In this document: positions 45,804 through 59,839 of the stretch, in pieces
Layout of the letters: every line of letters begins with the position of its first letter
Position numbering within the stretch: position 1 is the first letter of the stretch
Source: Auanema rhodensis
Lineage: Eukaryota > Nematoda > Chromadorea > Rhabditida > Rhabditidae
Direction of reading: 5' to 3'
Assembly: GCA_964057225.1 (NCBI GenBank)
Contig: OZ059897.1
Coordinates: 6,820,001 to 6,884,000, forward strand
DNA length: 64,000 bases
Position numbers and translations under genes: made by a program
Notes under the pieces: generated by a model
Databases searched by the model: none
Told to the model about the DNA's origin: nothing
The model's input: the letters and a program-made list of their open reading frames with translations, nothing else

Positions 45804-48800
45804 CTCTTGTTCAGTGTTGGACGATGGTCATAACTAAAGAAAGCATTCACGTATGCAATGGTTCGCATGATAATTCATACAAAACGAGCCAACTACACAT
45901 ATGGTCATGACTGGAAATATGAATTGTAGATAGTATAAAAAGCGAAAGTGCAGAAAAAGCATATAAAATATACAAGAAAGAGAGGGAAAGTGAGATAAAC
46001 GGAAGAAGTTATAAGAGTAGGAGAGAAAGGAGGGAGTTGGAGTGGAAGAAGATTGTGAATTCCCAGCAGCGGTATGAAGAGGATGAGAGAGGTATTTCGC
46101 TGATGCTGCTGCTGCTGCTGTTTCTATTTCAAGTGACCAACACAATCTGATTGTGGTCTTAGCATTCTAGTTTTTGAGATGTGCTTCTTCTGTTTCGTCA
46201 TCATCATCTACTCTACTGTGTTGACCGCAGTTCTTTGCACCTTTTCAATTTCTTCAAATCAAGTCATTCGTTTTCAACAAAACGTTCAGTTTTTTTTTGT
46301 TCAAGACCCACTGTTTGTCCTCGTCGTGAGTAATGTTTTTGGTTTGTAAAAAGTGTTTTTCTCACTCCTTATAGCTAAACTGATTGAAACTGTTTCAAGT
46401 TGTTTCGTTTCTGATTCATCTTCCGGTCTATTTGACTTGAAATTATTTTCTCGCTTGCCAAATGCTCTTCATATTTACATGTTTTATCTTCCGGAAAATA
46501 TGCAACAAAATTTAATCGCTGCTATGTACAACGACAAATTCTAAAAAATCAATTTATCTGATTTGCTACATTATCATTTCTATTTTAACCTGCTTAGCTA
46601 TCTGCTGTTCGCTACTATTCTCCTCAGGCTATGACTCAATCTGTTATTTCAGTGGCTTGAACTGGATAGGAGGTGGTGGTATGAGGAAAGAGAGAGAAAG
46701 AGGGAGAAGCGGAGGGTGTGAAGACAGGAAAGCAAGTAGCGGTAGGGTGGAGGACAAACTTGGAGTAGGACTAGATCCTGTTCCCGTAGATGGCGATCCC
46801 TCCATCCTCGCAATTCCTTCGTATCTCTGTTGCCTCTCTCGATGTCACCATCTTTTTCCTTTAATTCGACGTCACTTTGCCCATCTTGTCGTCATCGTAT
46901 TCATCGCTTACTTTCAGTTATTCATGCCCCTGCGAAACTATAGCAACAGTTCATAAAGCCTTCAGTTTGAAACATTTTCGAACTTTTCTTCTAATTTCAT
47001 CTGAAAATTCTTTCCAAATTACAAATAAACATCTCTTAATAAACTATTGAATAACTTCTTATTGTCATTCAATGCCCGACGGTTGTAATGAACGGTTGCT
47101 TTTTTGATTTGTCTCTTGTCCTTTGTCGTTAATATGAAGAAACAAGGAAGCATTAGACTTTTATATAAGATTTCTAGTTTCTTTGCTAACATCATACTTT
47201 GCTTTTTCATTTAAATTTTCTCAATTTACTTGATACCTTACGTATAGAATACAAACATTTTCAATTTGCTACACTGTTCATTGTCATCGATGACTGTCTT
47301 GGCATTAGCCCTCCTTCCCCCTGCTAATTTCTACCAACCTTATTGCTTAATTTCTTTCAAGTTCCAAGTTTTTTATGAAATAATATAAAATTAGGAAGCA
47401 GCGTTTGACAAGGATCAACAGAATTGGAAAAGAACAAGCTTAAGTACGTTTTTGCTTTTGTCTTCTTCATTCTTCTTATCCATCTCGGATATCTATGCAG
47501 TGTTCTATCGGCTCTGGTTTAAATGCATTTTTTCAACAAAAGTTTATTCAGATCTCAGTCTGCTTTTTCTTTAAAATCTCTATTTCAAAGAGTACTTTTT
47601 CTTATGAACTTAGCGAACAATTTAAATTTTAATTCAAAAAGGAGAATAGTTAGAAATAGAGAAAAGAACAAGTTACATATACTATGTGTATGTGTGTATG
47701 TATCTGTGTGTATGTGCTTCGATTCATTTCAATAGTACTATAAAGGATACAACTTCAGTATTGCTTTGTTATTCTAATAAAGCTTATGTTTTTCAAATTT
47801 CAAACTAATACATCACATACACACATACATACGTATACATAGACATCCTTATGTATGTCTGTACAGACGTATATTTAATATAGTAAACTATATACACATA
47901 GTATATCTCTCTATATATATATTTTTTTATTTTGTCATAAAAGACTTCTTTTTGCAGCTTCACTATTCCTATCATCTTCCTTTTTCTCTTTCCTCTACAT
48001 TCATTCATTATTTCTTTTCTTCCTTCATTCATTTCGCTTAAAACCAACGAATCACAGCTGGCTATTGAGAATGTTACTTGATGAAGTCCTTCCATACCCC
48101 ACTTTGCCTTCAGGCAGATTCTTCACTTCAGTTCATCACAACATCTGTCCACGATGACACTTCGCTCAGCATCACCCAGCCGGCCATTCATCCAGCCAGC
48201 CTTTCTCATTCCCTCCTACTTCTCCATTTTCTTTGTATCTTTTCCTCTCGTCGCTATATTTCCTATTAACTTGTATATTTCTCTTTCTCTCTATGTGTCT
48301 GTGTCTCGTACTCTTGTCTCTGACACCACCAGTCTCATCATCATTCTCTCTCTAGCCTAACTCGCTAACCTATCATTGTTCGAAGCGTCTGTTCATATTT
48401 ACATAAATTGTCTTCGAACCATATTCTAGTTATTCTCGTAAATGGTGTAAACCTATTGAAAACTTTATTTTCATCATAATCTATCAAATATTTTTATATG
48501 TTTTTTTCCATTAATTATTATATTTCTATTTGAAATTCGTCTCATAATCTTTCATCGACACATCTCTTTCCACTAATAAGCTCTTTTTCCAACTTTCATC
48601 TATTCATCACACTGAACAAGAACCGAGCGCGTTTCCGGTTTTTAGATCTGAAAACCTTTGAGTCGAAGCATAATTGCTTACCTCATTGCAATCTTTTTTT
48701 GTTATGACCATAACTGGAAAAAAAACATATTTTTCTATGGTTGTTGAGAGAAACATTTGAGATTGCTACACGGAAGACTAGCATGTCATTCATAGTTCAC

Positions 48801-50572
48801 CAAACTTTATTCAATCATCTCGTTAATTTTTCAGTTATTCTTCAAATTATTTATATATCCAGTATTCTCTTAATCTCGTTTTTTCTTTGATTTTTTTTAA
48901 AAAATATATATATGTAAACTATTTCCTTTTATTTCTAGAATAGTTCCTCAATCACAAATGAATATCTGATAAACATTATCAGCAGCTTTTTCATAACATA
49001 TTACTTCTTTTTACCTTATAAATAACTAATTATTTTTTAATAAGTTTATTCTTTTTCAAACACATCTTTTTTTTATAATCAGCTTATATCTTTAAAAATA
49101 AGATTGAAAATGTTTTTTCTCTGTAATTCAATAAGTGAGACTTCATCCCGCCCCCCTTGATTCTTTAATCTTCTGCTTATCCTACAAAACATTAGATTAA
49201 TTACTTTTAGTTGCAAGTTCTCATGTTTTAAGCGCAGAGTTCTTTTTCATATTCGTCGTCTTCTTCTTCTCCTTCATCTTCTTCTTGAAAATAAAATATT
49301 TTTATGAATAAAAAGAATTTATTCTTTAGCTTCCTAACCATAACTAGAAACTCGTTTGAATGATTTTTTGAGATTTCTTTGTTAAAGAGGGAAAAAAACT
49401 GATTTGTAGTTGACTACGAATACACTGACTGACTATAAAACATCATCAATTGTCTTATAATTATCATCTTCCTCTTCTTAACCTTCCATTTTCACATTTA
49501 CAAACTCTCATGATGAGCACTTTGGGGCAGTCTAGTCTCTTTTTCCAATCATCATGTTGTTTGTCTATCCTTTTTCGGATGCTTCAGCTGTTCAAATTCT
49601 AACATCATCTTTATAAAACAGTAGGACGAATAAAACATCCTTTTCAAGCTTCATTGAGTTTTAGCCAGTTCATTTACCTTTATTCTTGTTCATTATTCCG
49701 TTCAAAATAGTTGTTAAATCCTCTTGCAAATACCAAATTAATATTTTTTTCTCATCATCACATCTCATTCTTCTCAATTTTTTTCATTTTATTTGTTCAA
49801 ATTGATTAGAACTTTTGAGGTTTTTTTATTAAAAACAGAAATAATTATTAAATATTATCTACATATAGTACAATCTATTTTACATATTAAGACTATTATC
49901 TCATTTGTCACGTACGTGAAAAATCACGTGAATTTCACGTGCAATAAGCATAATATAATCCATGTTTGTCAACTAAATGAATCTTTCATAAATCCGTATG
50001 TTTTAACTATTTCACTTTCTTTTTCTTTTTCTTTTTTGGTGGGGTGCTTGTCAACTTTTTATACAGCATAGTTTAAACTTTTTACTATTCCAACATTTTC
50101 ATTTCTAAGTTATACCATTTGTTTACAATCAAAGAAGGAAAACATATAATATCAAATAAGACGATTAAAGACTATTTTATGATATTCATATAATATAATA
50201 TTTATCCTTTTTCAATGAATCAAATAAAATACAAATCTTATTGAATACTAATATCTCTATTATATTATTCAGACAGTTTAATAAATAATTTTTTTTTTAA
50301 TATATATTATTGCTTATTATTTATTTTATATTATTATATTAATTTTAACTATATTATTATAATATATAATCAAAAGTTATTAGATCATCTACATATAGTA
50401 TATAGATAACTATTTTCTCTCATATAATATTATTTTATATTTTATCATTTATATCTTTTTTGATTCTTATTATATTTAATTTTTCTTTATTATAATTAAT
50501 TTTTTAAATTCACTATTTACTATATGAACTAATTATAATTATAATTAATTATTATAGGTTAATGAAACGAAG

Positions 50573-51926
50573 ATGACCTTGTTTGATACTTTAACAAAGC
50601 TTTTAACTGATTCGCTATTGAACTGTACTACGGTGGATATACCTCATTCAGATTTTTTTCTGAGAAGTATGTCATATTGTATTATTCAATTTATATGTAA
50701 AATTTTCGTTATTTCAGATCTTCCACAACCATTTCTCGTAGGCTTAACTATAGCAACAGCAGTATGTCTAACAACCGTCTCATTGGGTGTCTTACATATT
50801 CTTTATATTTCTATGTATGTTACACAATCAGATCGAAAATTATTTATAGTATATCTAGCTAGTACTGCTCCGGTAAGTTATATGTAGATGTACATCTTAA
50901 TTATATATTATATTAATAGTTTGTCTCGGTATTATCACTAATTGCTATGTATATGCCACGAGTATGGTTCCTCTCGCATTTACTCAGTTTCTTGTAAGCT
51001 TAATCTTTTATGCAAATTTTTGAAAAACATATTAATTTCAGCTATTTTTCTGTTGCCCTTTGGGTTATCATATGCTTGTTAATGCAAATATTCGAGGGAC
51101 ATCATTCGTTAGTCTCAAAAATGAGCGAAAGATTACAGCATATTGAAGTAGCAACTCCACCATTCTGTTGTGTTTTCCCTTGTTTACCAAAAGTAGCCAT
51201 GGAAAGGTACGGCTTCCTGTTCAGCTTTCTAAAGCTTAATATTGTGTTTTTCTAGCCGAAAAATTCGAATTTGTGAATGGATGGTTTTACAAGCTCCCTG
51301 TATTCGTCTTCTAGCCACTCTTGTATCACTTGTTATCTACTTTGAATATCAAGACAAAGGATTAATGTATGTTTTATCATAATTATATGACAAATCATAT
51401 ATTTTCAGTCCACTGAAGGTTCTTGACTTCATCACTCTACCTTCTATTCTTGCTGGAATCTATGGAACACACATTCTCGTCACAACCGTATCTCGTTTGG
51501 TGAGTTCATGCTCCAGCTCTTTTTAATAAAATTTTGATTTTTATAACTATTAGCATATAAATTATAGGATGAGCTATTAAGCTATAGATATATCGTTGTA
51601 TTTCGATTACTCGATTTCTTCTTCATGCTTTTCGGTTTACAACAGCCAGTTTTTGATTTCTTAGCCCGTTATGGTGCATTTGGATGTGGATCCATCTTAC
51701 CAGCAATTGAGACATCATTCTGTATGTTTATGTCATTTCAACTTTCTTATAAAACTTTATATTTTCAGTTTGGAAAAACTTCTGTACCATATTAGAATCA
51801 TTCTTTGTCACATTAATTTCAACAATTCTTTTACAACCATCAAAGTCATCATTCTTCGACAAACATCCATCATGTCGATCTAGCTCAGCTGCACCAAGCC
51901 ATAATACTTTAGAAACAGAAGCATAA
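50573..51926 (+). CDS. Organic solute transporter alpha-like (OST-alpha / TMEM184 family) protein
   Basis: Seven-TM protein of the Solute_trans_a family. In vertebrates OST-alpha pairs with OST-beta to move bile acids and steroids, and worms have several osta genes of less clear substrate. About eight exons give roughly 330 residues: MTLFDTLTKLLTDSLLNCTT with a Cys near the predicted outer N-terminus, then FLVGLTIATAVCLTTVSLG as TM1, RKLFIVYLASTAPFVSVL, MPRVWFLSHLLSF, and the loop with ATPPFCCVFPCLPKV, a Cys-rich motif typical of the family. Then come RICEWMVLQAPCIRLL, FITLPSILAGIYGTHILVTT and FRLLDFFFMLFGLQQPVFDF, and a Ser-rich tail ending NTLETEA. The ATG is preceded by ATTATTATAG plus 15 bases, so trans-splicing is likely. 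Stop at 51924-51926. Confidence 0.9.
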
Positions 51927-53913
51927 TTCTCTTCTATAATCTTTATATTTTCTATTTTTCTATTTCATCGTGAATTATAATGTTTTAATCGTTTTTTTAA
52001 AAAGCAACTTTATCCTTTTAATCATAACAGGAAATAGTTGCAAAAACTAGATTAATCAAACATCATTCACAATGATATTAAGAAGCTTGTTAGTTTCAAT
52101 AAGTTGAAAATCATCTAAAGTAGTATCTAGAACAAGATATCAATTTTTAAAGATTTAACCTCTATCAAATAGAATATATATTTTATATATATATGTATAT
52201 ATTTACATATGTACATATACATATATAGCCTTTCAAATACAACTTTTGGTTTGACAGAAAGAGACATTTCAAAGAAATCGCCCTGTCTGTTTACATCGAA
52301 TGCAAAGAAAAAAAATCATAATTTCATTCAAATATGTTATTATTACTATAAAACAAATTTTTTTTCTTGTATTTGAAGGGCTTTACTATATTTATATAGT
52401 GTATAGTTTTTTTTTTAGAAATAAAAAAGAAAATAAGAAAGAAGATATTGAATTGAACTTATGCAATTTCTTCTTCAACTCGTTGTGCGCCGTCCCATCC
52501 CTAATGCTTATGCTAGTCGAATGATCACATAACACAAAAAAACAAAACAAATTCATTTACATTTTTCTTTCAAATTCATGTTTTAGGTATTTCTTCTTCT
52601 ATTTTCACAGATGAACCTAATTATGAACTTTTAAACAATATTGATCTCACTTATATAATAATTACTTGTATATTATACCATTGGCCTTTTATCTTTTATT
52701 ATTATTTTTCTTCTTTTAAAGTGCCAATATCATTTCACGAATACCTGTGGTGCTGATTAAAAACAAAATTTTTTTAACATAAAAAACACACACGAAATGG
52801 TCAAAAGACGAGTATATTATTATAATTTTTATTTCTTTTATTTTTCTTTTTTTTTATGATTATTATTGTAATATTTTCATTTTCTTTTAATTTTATCTTC
52901 TCATTTTATTTTGTATTAAGAGAAAGATGTTGATTAAAGTGAAATAAAAATATTTTATTTACTATTATGATTACAAATAATAAAAATATATTTAATAATA
53001 TAATCAATATTGCAAATATATATATATAATATATAAAATAAATTAATAATATACTATATACTATAATAATATAATATATACTCTATATGTACATATTATT
53101 TTGATTTTATTTAAATAAAAATAAATATAATTCTGATATTTACAATATAAATATAATCAATAATACAACTTCATTAGCATATGCGTGAAGTTCACGTGTA
53201 GTGCTATTATGAAGTAAAAATTAATTTTTAATAGTTGAAGCGTATAAGATGAGTTGCATTCATGTGATCGTTCATTCAGTTTATTCATATTATTGAATTT
53301 TCATTCTTATAGAAGTTTGATCTTATGATGTTAAATATCTACATATTGTATATGTAGATATAACAAAAGAGATGTTATTCATAAGATATATGAAAAATTG
53401 TTATTTTAACTAATATATATATTATATAATATATAATTTTTTTCTTTGATGTATCTGTTATACTTGATATTTCAATAATACATTGTTATTTGTAAGAAAA
53501 ATAAAAAGAAAATCTCTAAAGCTTATTGAAAGCTTAAACAGTTCAGAGATTTGTGAGATAGTCGTCGGATATTGTTCTAACTCATGTGACCAATATATTT
53601 GTATTTTCTATGTTTTTTCATCATTTTCTAATAATCATATATATATATATATATATATATAGTTTGTATATTAAGCTTATAATCATTTTGAAATTATAGA
53701 AGAACAATTGAAAAATACAAAAAATCTGTTTATTTTCGATAAAAAATCTCGTTATCAATAATAATACTGATCAACGACGATAAATAAGATTGCAATGGCG
53801 ATCGCTTTGTACAGACATGGGCCGTCGATTCATAATCAACTTCTTCTCAACTGTTGTTTACTGAAAATTTAGAAGTTTCACTGTTACTGATCATCTTCAG
53901 ATGCTTCAATGCC
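51927..53913. other. Intergenic, very AT-rich
   Basis: No coding signal. AT dinucleotide runs lie near 53012-53035 and 53638-53661, and there is a CACGTG at 53193-53198 (TTCACGTGTA). Confidence 0.6.
53638..53661. repeat. AT microsatellite
   Basis: Pure (AT)n of about 24 bases. Confidence 0.9.
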
Positions 53914-55783
53914 TTAATTCAATCTTACCAATTTGGATTGTCTATCCATCCATCCGTTGATGAGTGATCCAATCTTATCGTCTTCCTTCTCCTTGTTTTC
54001 ATCAGTAGAAACTGGCTGAAAGAGAAAACGGTTGTTATGCATTTGACGTCTGAGAAGTCTTGATTTCATACCTTACGGGCTTTAACTGGAAGAGCAACAG
54101 CAGCAGCAGGCCAGTTAGCAGTTACCTTAGCAACATCAGGCCAGTTAGCTGGCATTGGTGGGACGTAGTTGAAGAATGGGGCAGCTGGTCTCCAGGCAGC
54201 TCCGTAAGTAGACCCTAAAATCAGGAACCATCATGAGAAGAAAAAACTATTCAAAAATAAAATTTGAAAAAAAAAATTGTCTTGTCTTTTCAACTACTTA
54301 GTCCGAGAATCAGCTGCATCAATCTTTGGACAGCGTATTTGCTGAGCAGCATTAGAATAGCTTACGGAAAACATTGCACAGCTCAAGAACTGTGTGCAAT
54401 CACCTGGAGGCGATACAATGCTCGTGTGCCTTTCGTCTCTTTTTCTCGACTTATTGCCGGTCATCAGTCAGTGTATAGCATCCGGTTAGATGAGAAACTC
54501 TCACTCCAGAGAACTATGTGACTGTTCAGCTTCTGTTCTTCTCACTCTCGTCATTGTTATTCATACATCACTGTTCCTATTTAACTATCCTCTCTCATTG
54601 AGCTATCACTTTTTCGTACTCTTTCATATACCCTGACCATACAATCCGGTTTGCGATTATGTTGGGTAGCGGAAAAAGGACAAAGAAGAAGAAAATCAAA
54701 GGAAACTCAATGTATGAAGAAATAAAAAAGAAAACAAGAGAGAAATCGAGTCAAGATGATTGAATGTAGCTTGTTCTCAGTTTTCTATTCAAACAGTTAC
54801 ATGTCCGGTCTTCACAATTGAACTTCGATAGAAGAACATAATACACGAAAAGATCATTTTGAGCATTAATTCTCAATTTCTCAAGTCTTATGGGTTTCTG
54901 AAGTCGTTGAACTCAGCAACAACCAAGCTATTCAATCATTTCTATTGTATTTCACTTACAGATTGGGCAACAGAAATAAGGTCCAATATCGACGGAGTTG
55001 GTGGCATAACAGTAAGATTGTGGTGGACACTGTGGCCATGGGCGCTTAGGGTCACATTCGATTGGGAGAGATGGTCCTCCTGGGCATTGTCCAACTGGAG
55101 CTACAACAGCTGGTTGCATAACTGGAAAGGATACAATAGTATACATTAGCAAAACAACGCAAGGTGACGTTGTAGACGTCATTGAATTTGACTCATACCG
55201 GGGACAGCTGGAGCAGCAAGAACTGGAGCAGCGGCAACTGGAACAGCAGGACGAAGAACTGGAGCAGCAGCCATGGGAATAGCTGAAATTGAAGAAATTT
55301 GTAAAGCTGATATGGTTACAAGTATTGAAAGATAAGCCAGTCTCTCTGACTCATGTGCACTAAATCACAACTTCGTGGAAACAGAAGTTGAAACTAGCAT
55401 TGATGTATGAATAAAATTAATAGTATTACTGTACCTGGGGCAGCAAGAACAGGAGCGCCAGCAACTATGGGAATGTTACGAGGAACTTGAGCGGCTCCGG
55501 CCATGGGCTGGATGTATTGTCGGCGTTTCTCACTCTTTGGAGAACTTTCTTCTGTAATTTTCAATAATTAATAATAATATAGGAGTCGTGAAAGGGGTGT
55601 TGCTGAATCGGAAGATTCCAATTTTCAAATATTAGAATGAATGAATCGAGAGAAATCTGTATGATTTCTTAGTTCGATGATGGGAATTCCGATACAAGTA
55701 AACGATAAAAGCTTACCATTGACTGGAGAAGCGAAGGCGATTGCCAGGCAGGCGAAACCGAGGAAGAGTTGCTTGGAGAGCAT
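53914..55783 (-). CDS. Secreted Ala/Pro-rich protein with one lustrin-like cysteine module
   Basis: Six exons give about 225 residues. Signal peptide MLSKQLFLGFACLAIAFA; a dibasic EKRRQY near residue 30 that could be a processing site; then low-complexity AAPVL/AAPAVP repeats; then a six-cysteine module GQCPGGPSLPIECDPKRPW, QCPPQSYCYATNSVDIGPY, FCCPI, whose spacing recalls the lustrin cysteine-rich repeat of nematode secreted and cuticle proteins. After an intron of about 730 bases (54217-54950) comes WSTYGAAWRPAAPFFNYVPP with two ANWP motifs, and a charged C-terminal exon ending MDRQSKLVRLN. Codon use is GC-richer and more biased than in the neighbours, suggesting strong expression. A role in cuticle or another extracellular matrix is inferred from composition only. 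Confidence 0.85.
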
Positions 55784-55817
55784 GATTGCTGTGCTTGGAA
55801 AACTGTCAACCTTCAGC

Positions 55818-55825
55818 TTATAAAG
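55818..55825 (-). promoter_or_regulatory. TATA-like box of the secreted Cys-module gene
   Basis: CTTTATAA on the - strand, 35 bases before the ATG at 55783. It is consistent with a strongly expressed gene with a short 5' UTR. Confidence 0.5.
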
Positions 55826-58759
55826 GCTTCAGAAACTCAGGTGGGAGGGTAGGAGCCACGAAAGATGATGGAGGTGGAGCCTGAACGGAAAAGCCAAAGA
55901 GCGCACTGTCCTGATCGCACTGTAACCTAGTCTCTCGCCTCGGGCAATGTCTGCTCTCTCCGATGTCATAAGTTTCTGCATCCTATCTATCAGTGAGAAA
56001 CTCATATTTTCTCTTCTTCTATCGTATTTCTATCAATCTCTACGAGCCTCATAGTTCGTCATTCTTCTCACCTTCCCCCCATGTCCAGTCGTTCTGTTTT
56101 CTCTTTTTCATCTCCGCATCTGAATGCTCCATCAGCGACCGGTCAACGTGCCGTGTGTGCGAAGTGCGACGCGAAAAACTTTCGAAAAGCCGCCTTTCTG
56201 TCGTTCTTCCCCTTTTTCTCTTGTAAGAAAAAGAAATTTCAAAAAAGAGTGGTTCAGGGAGAGTAAGAGGGAACAGTGAAGACATAGAGAGATAGAGATA
56301 GATAGCTAAAGAGAGAAAGAGAAAACGAGATAAGTTAATGAGTTGACTCTCTATTCTCAATTTCTTGAGATTACAAAAGTTTTTTCCATATTCAGTGCTT
56401 AGGTACAGTACTTATAATACAGTAATACAGTAGCTTGCTCATAATTTTCAAGATTAGAAACTATTACTTGTAGCTTAGATGTTAGTTTTTAAAAATCTGA
56501 ATAAAGCAATAAGAATATATTTAATGAAAAATTAAGAAAACAAATATTTAATCTTTGTTCAAAATGTTGCTGGCTAGATGCTTGTAGTTTGAACAGTTTG
56601 AATTTAATTTCTTCAATCTTTGTCTTCATGTTTTTCATGAAAGAATATGTCAATTAGAGAAATTATTGTTTATAAAGAGTTGTATTTCACAGTTCATATT
56701 TCAATGTTTTCAAATTAGTACTTGATATAGCCTTCTCCTTCTCCTTCTTCTTCTTGTTTCAAAATCAAAATAACCTCTGTGTTCTTGCTGCGTGGTGCAT
56801 CCTTCCCACTGTTCTTGCTCCTTGTTTAGACAAGATTTCAAAAATAGGCCTGTACACCTGTTGCAACAGAGTTCAGGAAAAAAAATTTTCTCAAAGAAAT
56901 TTCAAGAAATTCCGAAGATGAGCATTGCTCTGAAATTCACGAACAGCATGATTAGAAACGTTTAACAAGAAAGAACTTGAGCTGTTGCAAACCAGTCCAA
57001 GTTCACAGCGAAGTTTCTTTTCACCTCAACGAAAACGTTTTTATAAGTTTTCTGCTAAAATACTTGATCTATAATCATTAAAAATCTTGAACGTACTATT
57101 CCCTTCTTTAAATTTTGAATTCAATTGTTTTTTTGTTGTTGTTAAAATCGCCTAAGGCAAGTGTTTGAGCAGAATGTAACCAAAGTCACAACTTATTTGA
57201 TCTATCGAAACAGTTGAGATGATGACTCGTCGTTTTCATCTCAAATTTCAAAATATTTCTTCATGGAAACGAAAAGCTAAGGTTTTAATCTTCTTCCTCT
57301 TATAGGAACAGGAATTGAATGTCAATCAAATACTATTTTTTCTGTTTTCTCATTGTATTTGTTTGTCAGATTGTCATCTTTGAAACGGAAACTTGTAATG
57401 AATTCTCTCTGAATGTTTCCTTTTCTAAACTTCTATAATCCTTTCTCTCTTGACATTGGCCTTTGTTGCTTTCGTCTTGTTTTGTTTCATTATGAGCAAC
57501 AGCAGGCCTCAATGTATCAGACGATCATTGTTCAAACAGTTCCTACAGCCATTTACGTCGTTTGGAGCAAATTCCAAATCTGCTGCAACGACAGCTCAGC
57601 GCGAATGTCATCGTGGCTGAACTTCACTGCTGAATCTCTGCTATTAGCTGAATTCAAGCATTACATTTCCACAAATGCAAGAAGTTGCCAAAAGACATTA
57701 GAGGCAGAAGTGATCATTAATCCCTCTGCATGCCTTCTCATCACCATATGCTCCTTGAATCTTGAGAAGGTCCAGTCTGAATGAGAGCTGTCAAGCAGAT
57801 CGGACAGCAAAGTATCATTTCCGATCTTGATCGCTCTCCGCAGAAAGATCTCCAATTCATCCGACGATCTAATAGCTTGAAGTGGCAATCAAGATACCAG
57901 AAACGAACTGTTGAAACTAATTCCTCATCCTTGATTCAGCTTCAAACGTAATGCTTTTTGATCCAAGGGGATATGACGAAATCAAAAGCTCAAAGGAGAA
58001 GATCGAATACTTCATTATTACGAATTGTATTCAGCTTTCATAGTTTTTATAGTTGAAGCTGCATTTCATAGAAATTTTACCATATTTTCACAAGAAAACA
58101 AACTATTTGTTACAGATCTTCTGTTCTAGTTTGATCATTCAAGAAGCATACGTGTATTCAAACGCATAGAGGGAAAATGATTATTGCTCTCGATCAAACA
58201 TATGTAAGACCACGTTCAGGACGTTTTCATCAAGCCTGATTTGCTTGCGGAGTTTCCGGTCAGAGAAGTGTGTGAAAATGTAAATAGAAAGGCCGTGTGA
58301 ACCGGTGACCGAGACCGGACCCGATCATCTTAATTCAGGGAGCAATTCGCCCTTGTCTTTGCAGCTTCCTATACAATCTTCTTATTCTTCTCAATAGCTT
58401 ATAAAAAGGAAAATAGAACAAGAAGACAATTAAAAAAGAAAAATGAAAAAGAAATAATAAAAATAATGAAATGAATAGAAAAATAGAATTACTAACACAC
58501 TGTGAACATTGCTCTTTGAACTTTGAAAAATTAGCATATTTCCTACTAAAATTAAAGAAATTAGAATAACAACATCTTGAGAAGCTCACGTAATCACGTG
58601 AGTAATTATTCACTTTAATAGATCTTTCTTACAATGAACGGTTGTATCCATTAACTTCTCAGCTATGCATCCTGTTTCCGATGATGCTTCTCTTTAAGTT
58701 TGAACAGACGAGCTTGTTGCAATGAGTATTATTTTTCAAATATAAGTGTATATATAGAC

Positions 58760-58764
<5 letters not shown>

Positions 58765-58794
<30 letters not shown>
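58765..58794. repeat. TA microsatellite
   Basis: (TA)n of about 30 bases. Confidence 0.9.
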
Positions 58795-58799
<5 letters not shown>

Positions 58800-59805
58800 A
58801 TTATAATGATCTCAATATATCCATTTGAGATACTAGACAAGAAGTCACAAGCTGTCATGTTGTCCTCTACGACGTCTTGGCTATAATAAGCAGAAACTCA
58901 AACAAATTTGGATCAGGATTGCTTCATTCATTCCAGCTTTCTCCGGACATTAACGGATCCAAGGCATCGTTGGAATTAACAACAGAAAAAAAAAGGACAA
59001 ACAGCTTTCAAACACAACATTTTAAAAATGGAAGACCAAAAAAAATTTTTTTTTGTTGTTGCAAAATTCTTGATGAAGATGTTGCTTGCATCATCTTTTA
59101 CTTTTGATATAGAATAATGCTTAAATCGGTATATTTATAGGGAATATTTTCAAATTTTTGACTAAAATGATAAGTCTTTTTAGATTTTTAAATCAAAAAA
59201 AAAGAAGAATTTTACAATACTCGTTCTATAATATTTATTTGTAGAGAATTGTGGCTACGTGTGGGGGAGAGAAGGAGGGAGGGAGTGAGTGGAGCCCCTG
59301 TTTTTCACCTTCTATGTATGTTTCAAATGACTGGCATTGCTAAGCCGAAAAAAAGTCATATTTTTACTTCTATCTACTTGCTTTGGAATATTTTTTTATA
59401 TTCTAACTCTTTAGAATCTTATTTAGTTCCTTCATGAAAATTTTCAATATATTTTTAAAGTTTTATTGAAGTTCTTTGTAGTGAAAACTGACCAACCAAG
59501 TAAAATTTACTATGACTTGGACGGATGTGATGAAACTGACGTCATGTTTTAAGGAAATGTAGATGAGAGATAGATAGAAATATCCAAATATACTCTTTTC
59601 TTCTCATTTGTCTTGCCCCTCCTGCATTCTCTCCATCTCCTTAATTTCCTGGAAGTGCTAGGAACGATAGCTACGAAGTAGAGAAAGATCTTCCTCAATA
59701 TCACTTGCACGTAAGCTTTCACGGTTTCCCTCACATACATACACACATAGACAGATATACACATACACAGTCTCACTCACAATCACACTTCAGATCACAT
59801 ACCCA

Positions 59806-59808
59806 CCA

Positions 59809-59839
<31 letters not shown>
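59806..59839. repeat. CA microsatellite
   Basis: (AC)n with one TAT interruption. Confidence 0.9.

Larger units (their letters stand above)
39866..50572. other. Gene-poor, pyrimidine-biased interval with microsatellites
   Basis: About 10.7 kb without a secure gene. The + strand is T/C-rich with many CT tracts, G12 at 40867-40878 and AT-rich blocks near 50200-50560. A possible non-coding exon with good splice sites lies at about 40632-40720. A higher-GC patch at 46657-46960 is open in several frames. Long open frames such as 42140-42694 arise from T-rich composition, and I do not accept them. Confidence 0.5.

Noticed and set aside
57661-57888. 75-codon - strand frame beginning MPLQAIRSSDELEIF
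   Set aside because: It looks somewhat protein-like, but no splice partners or family could be found, and the opposite strand is open too.
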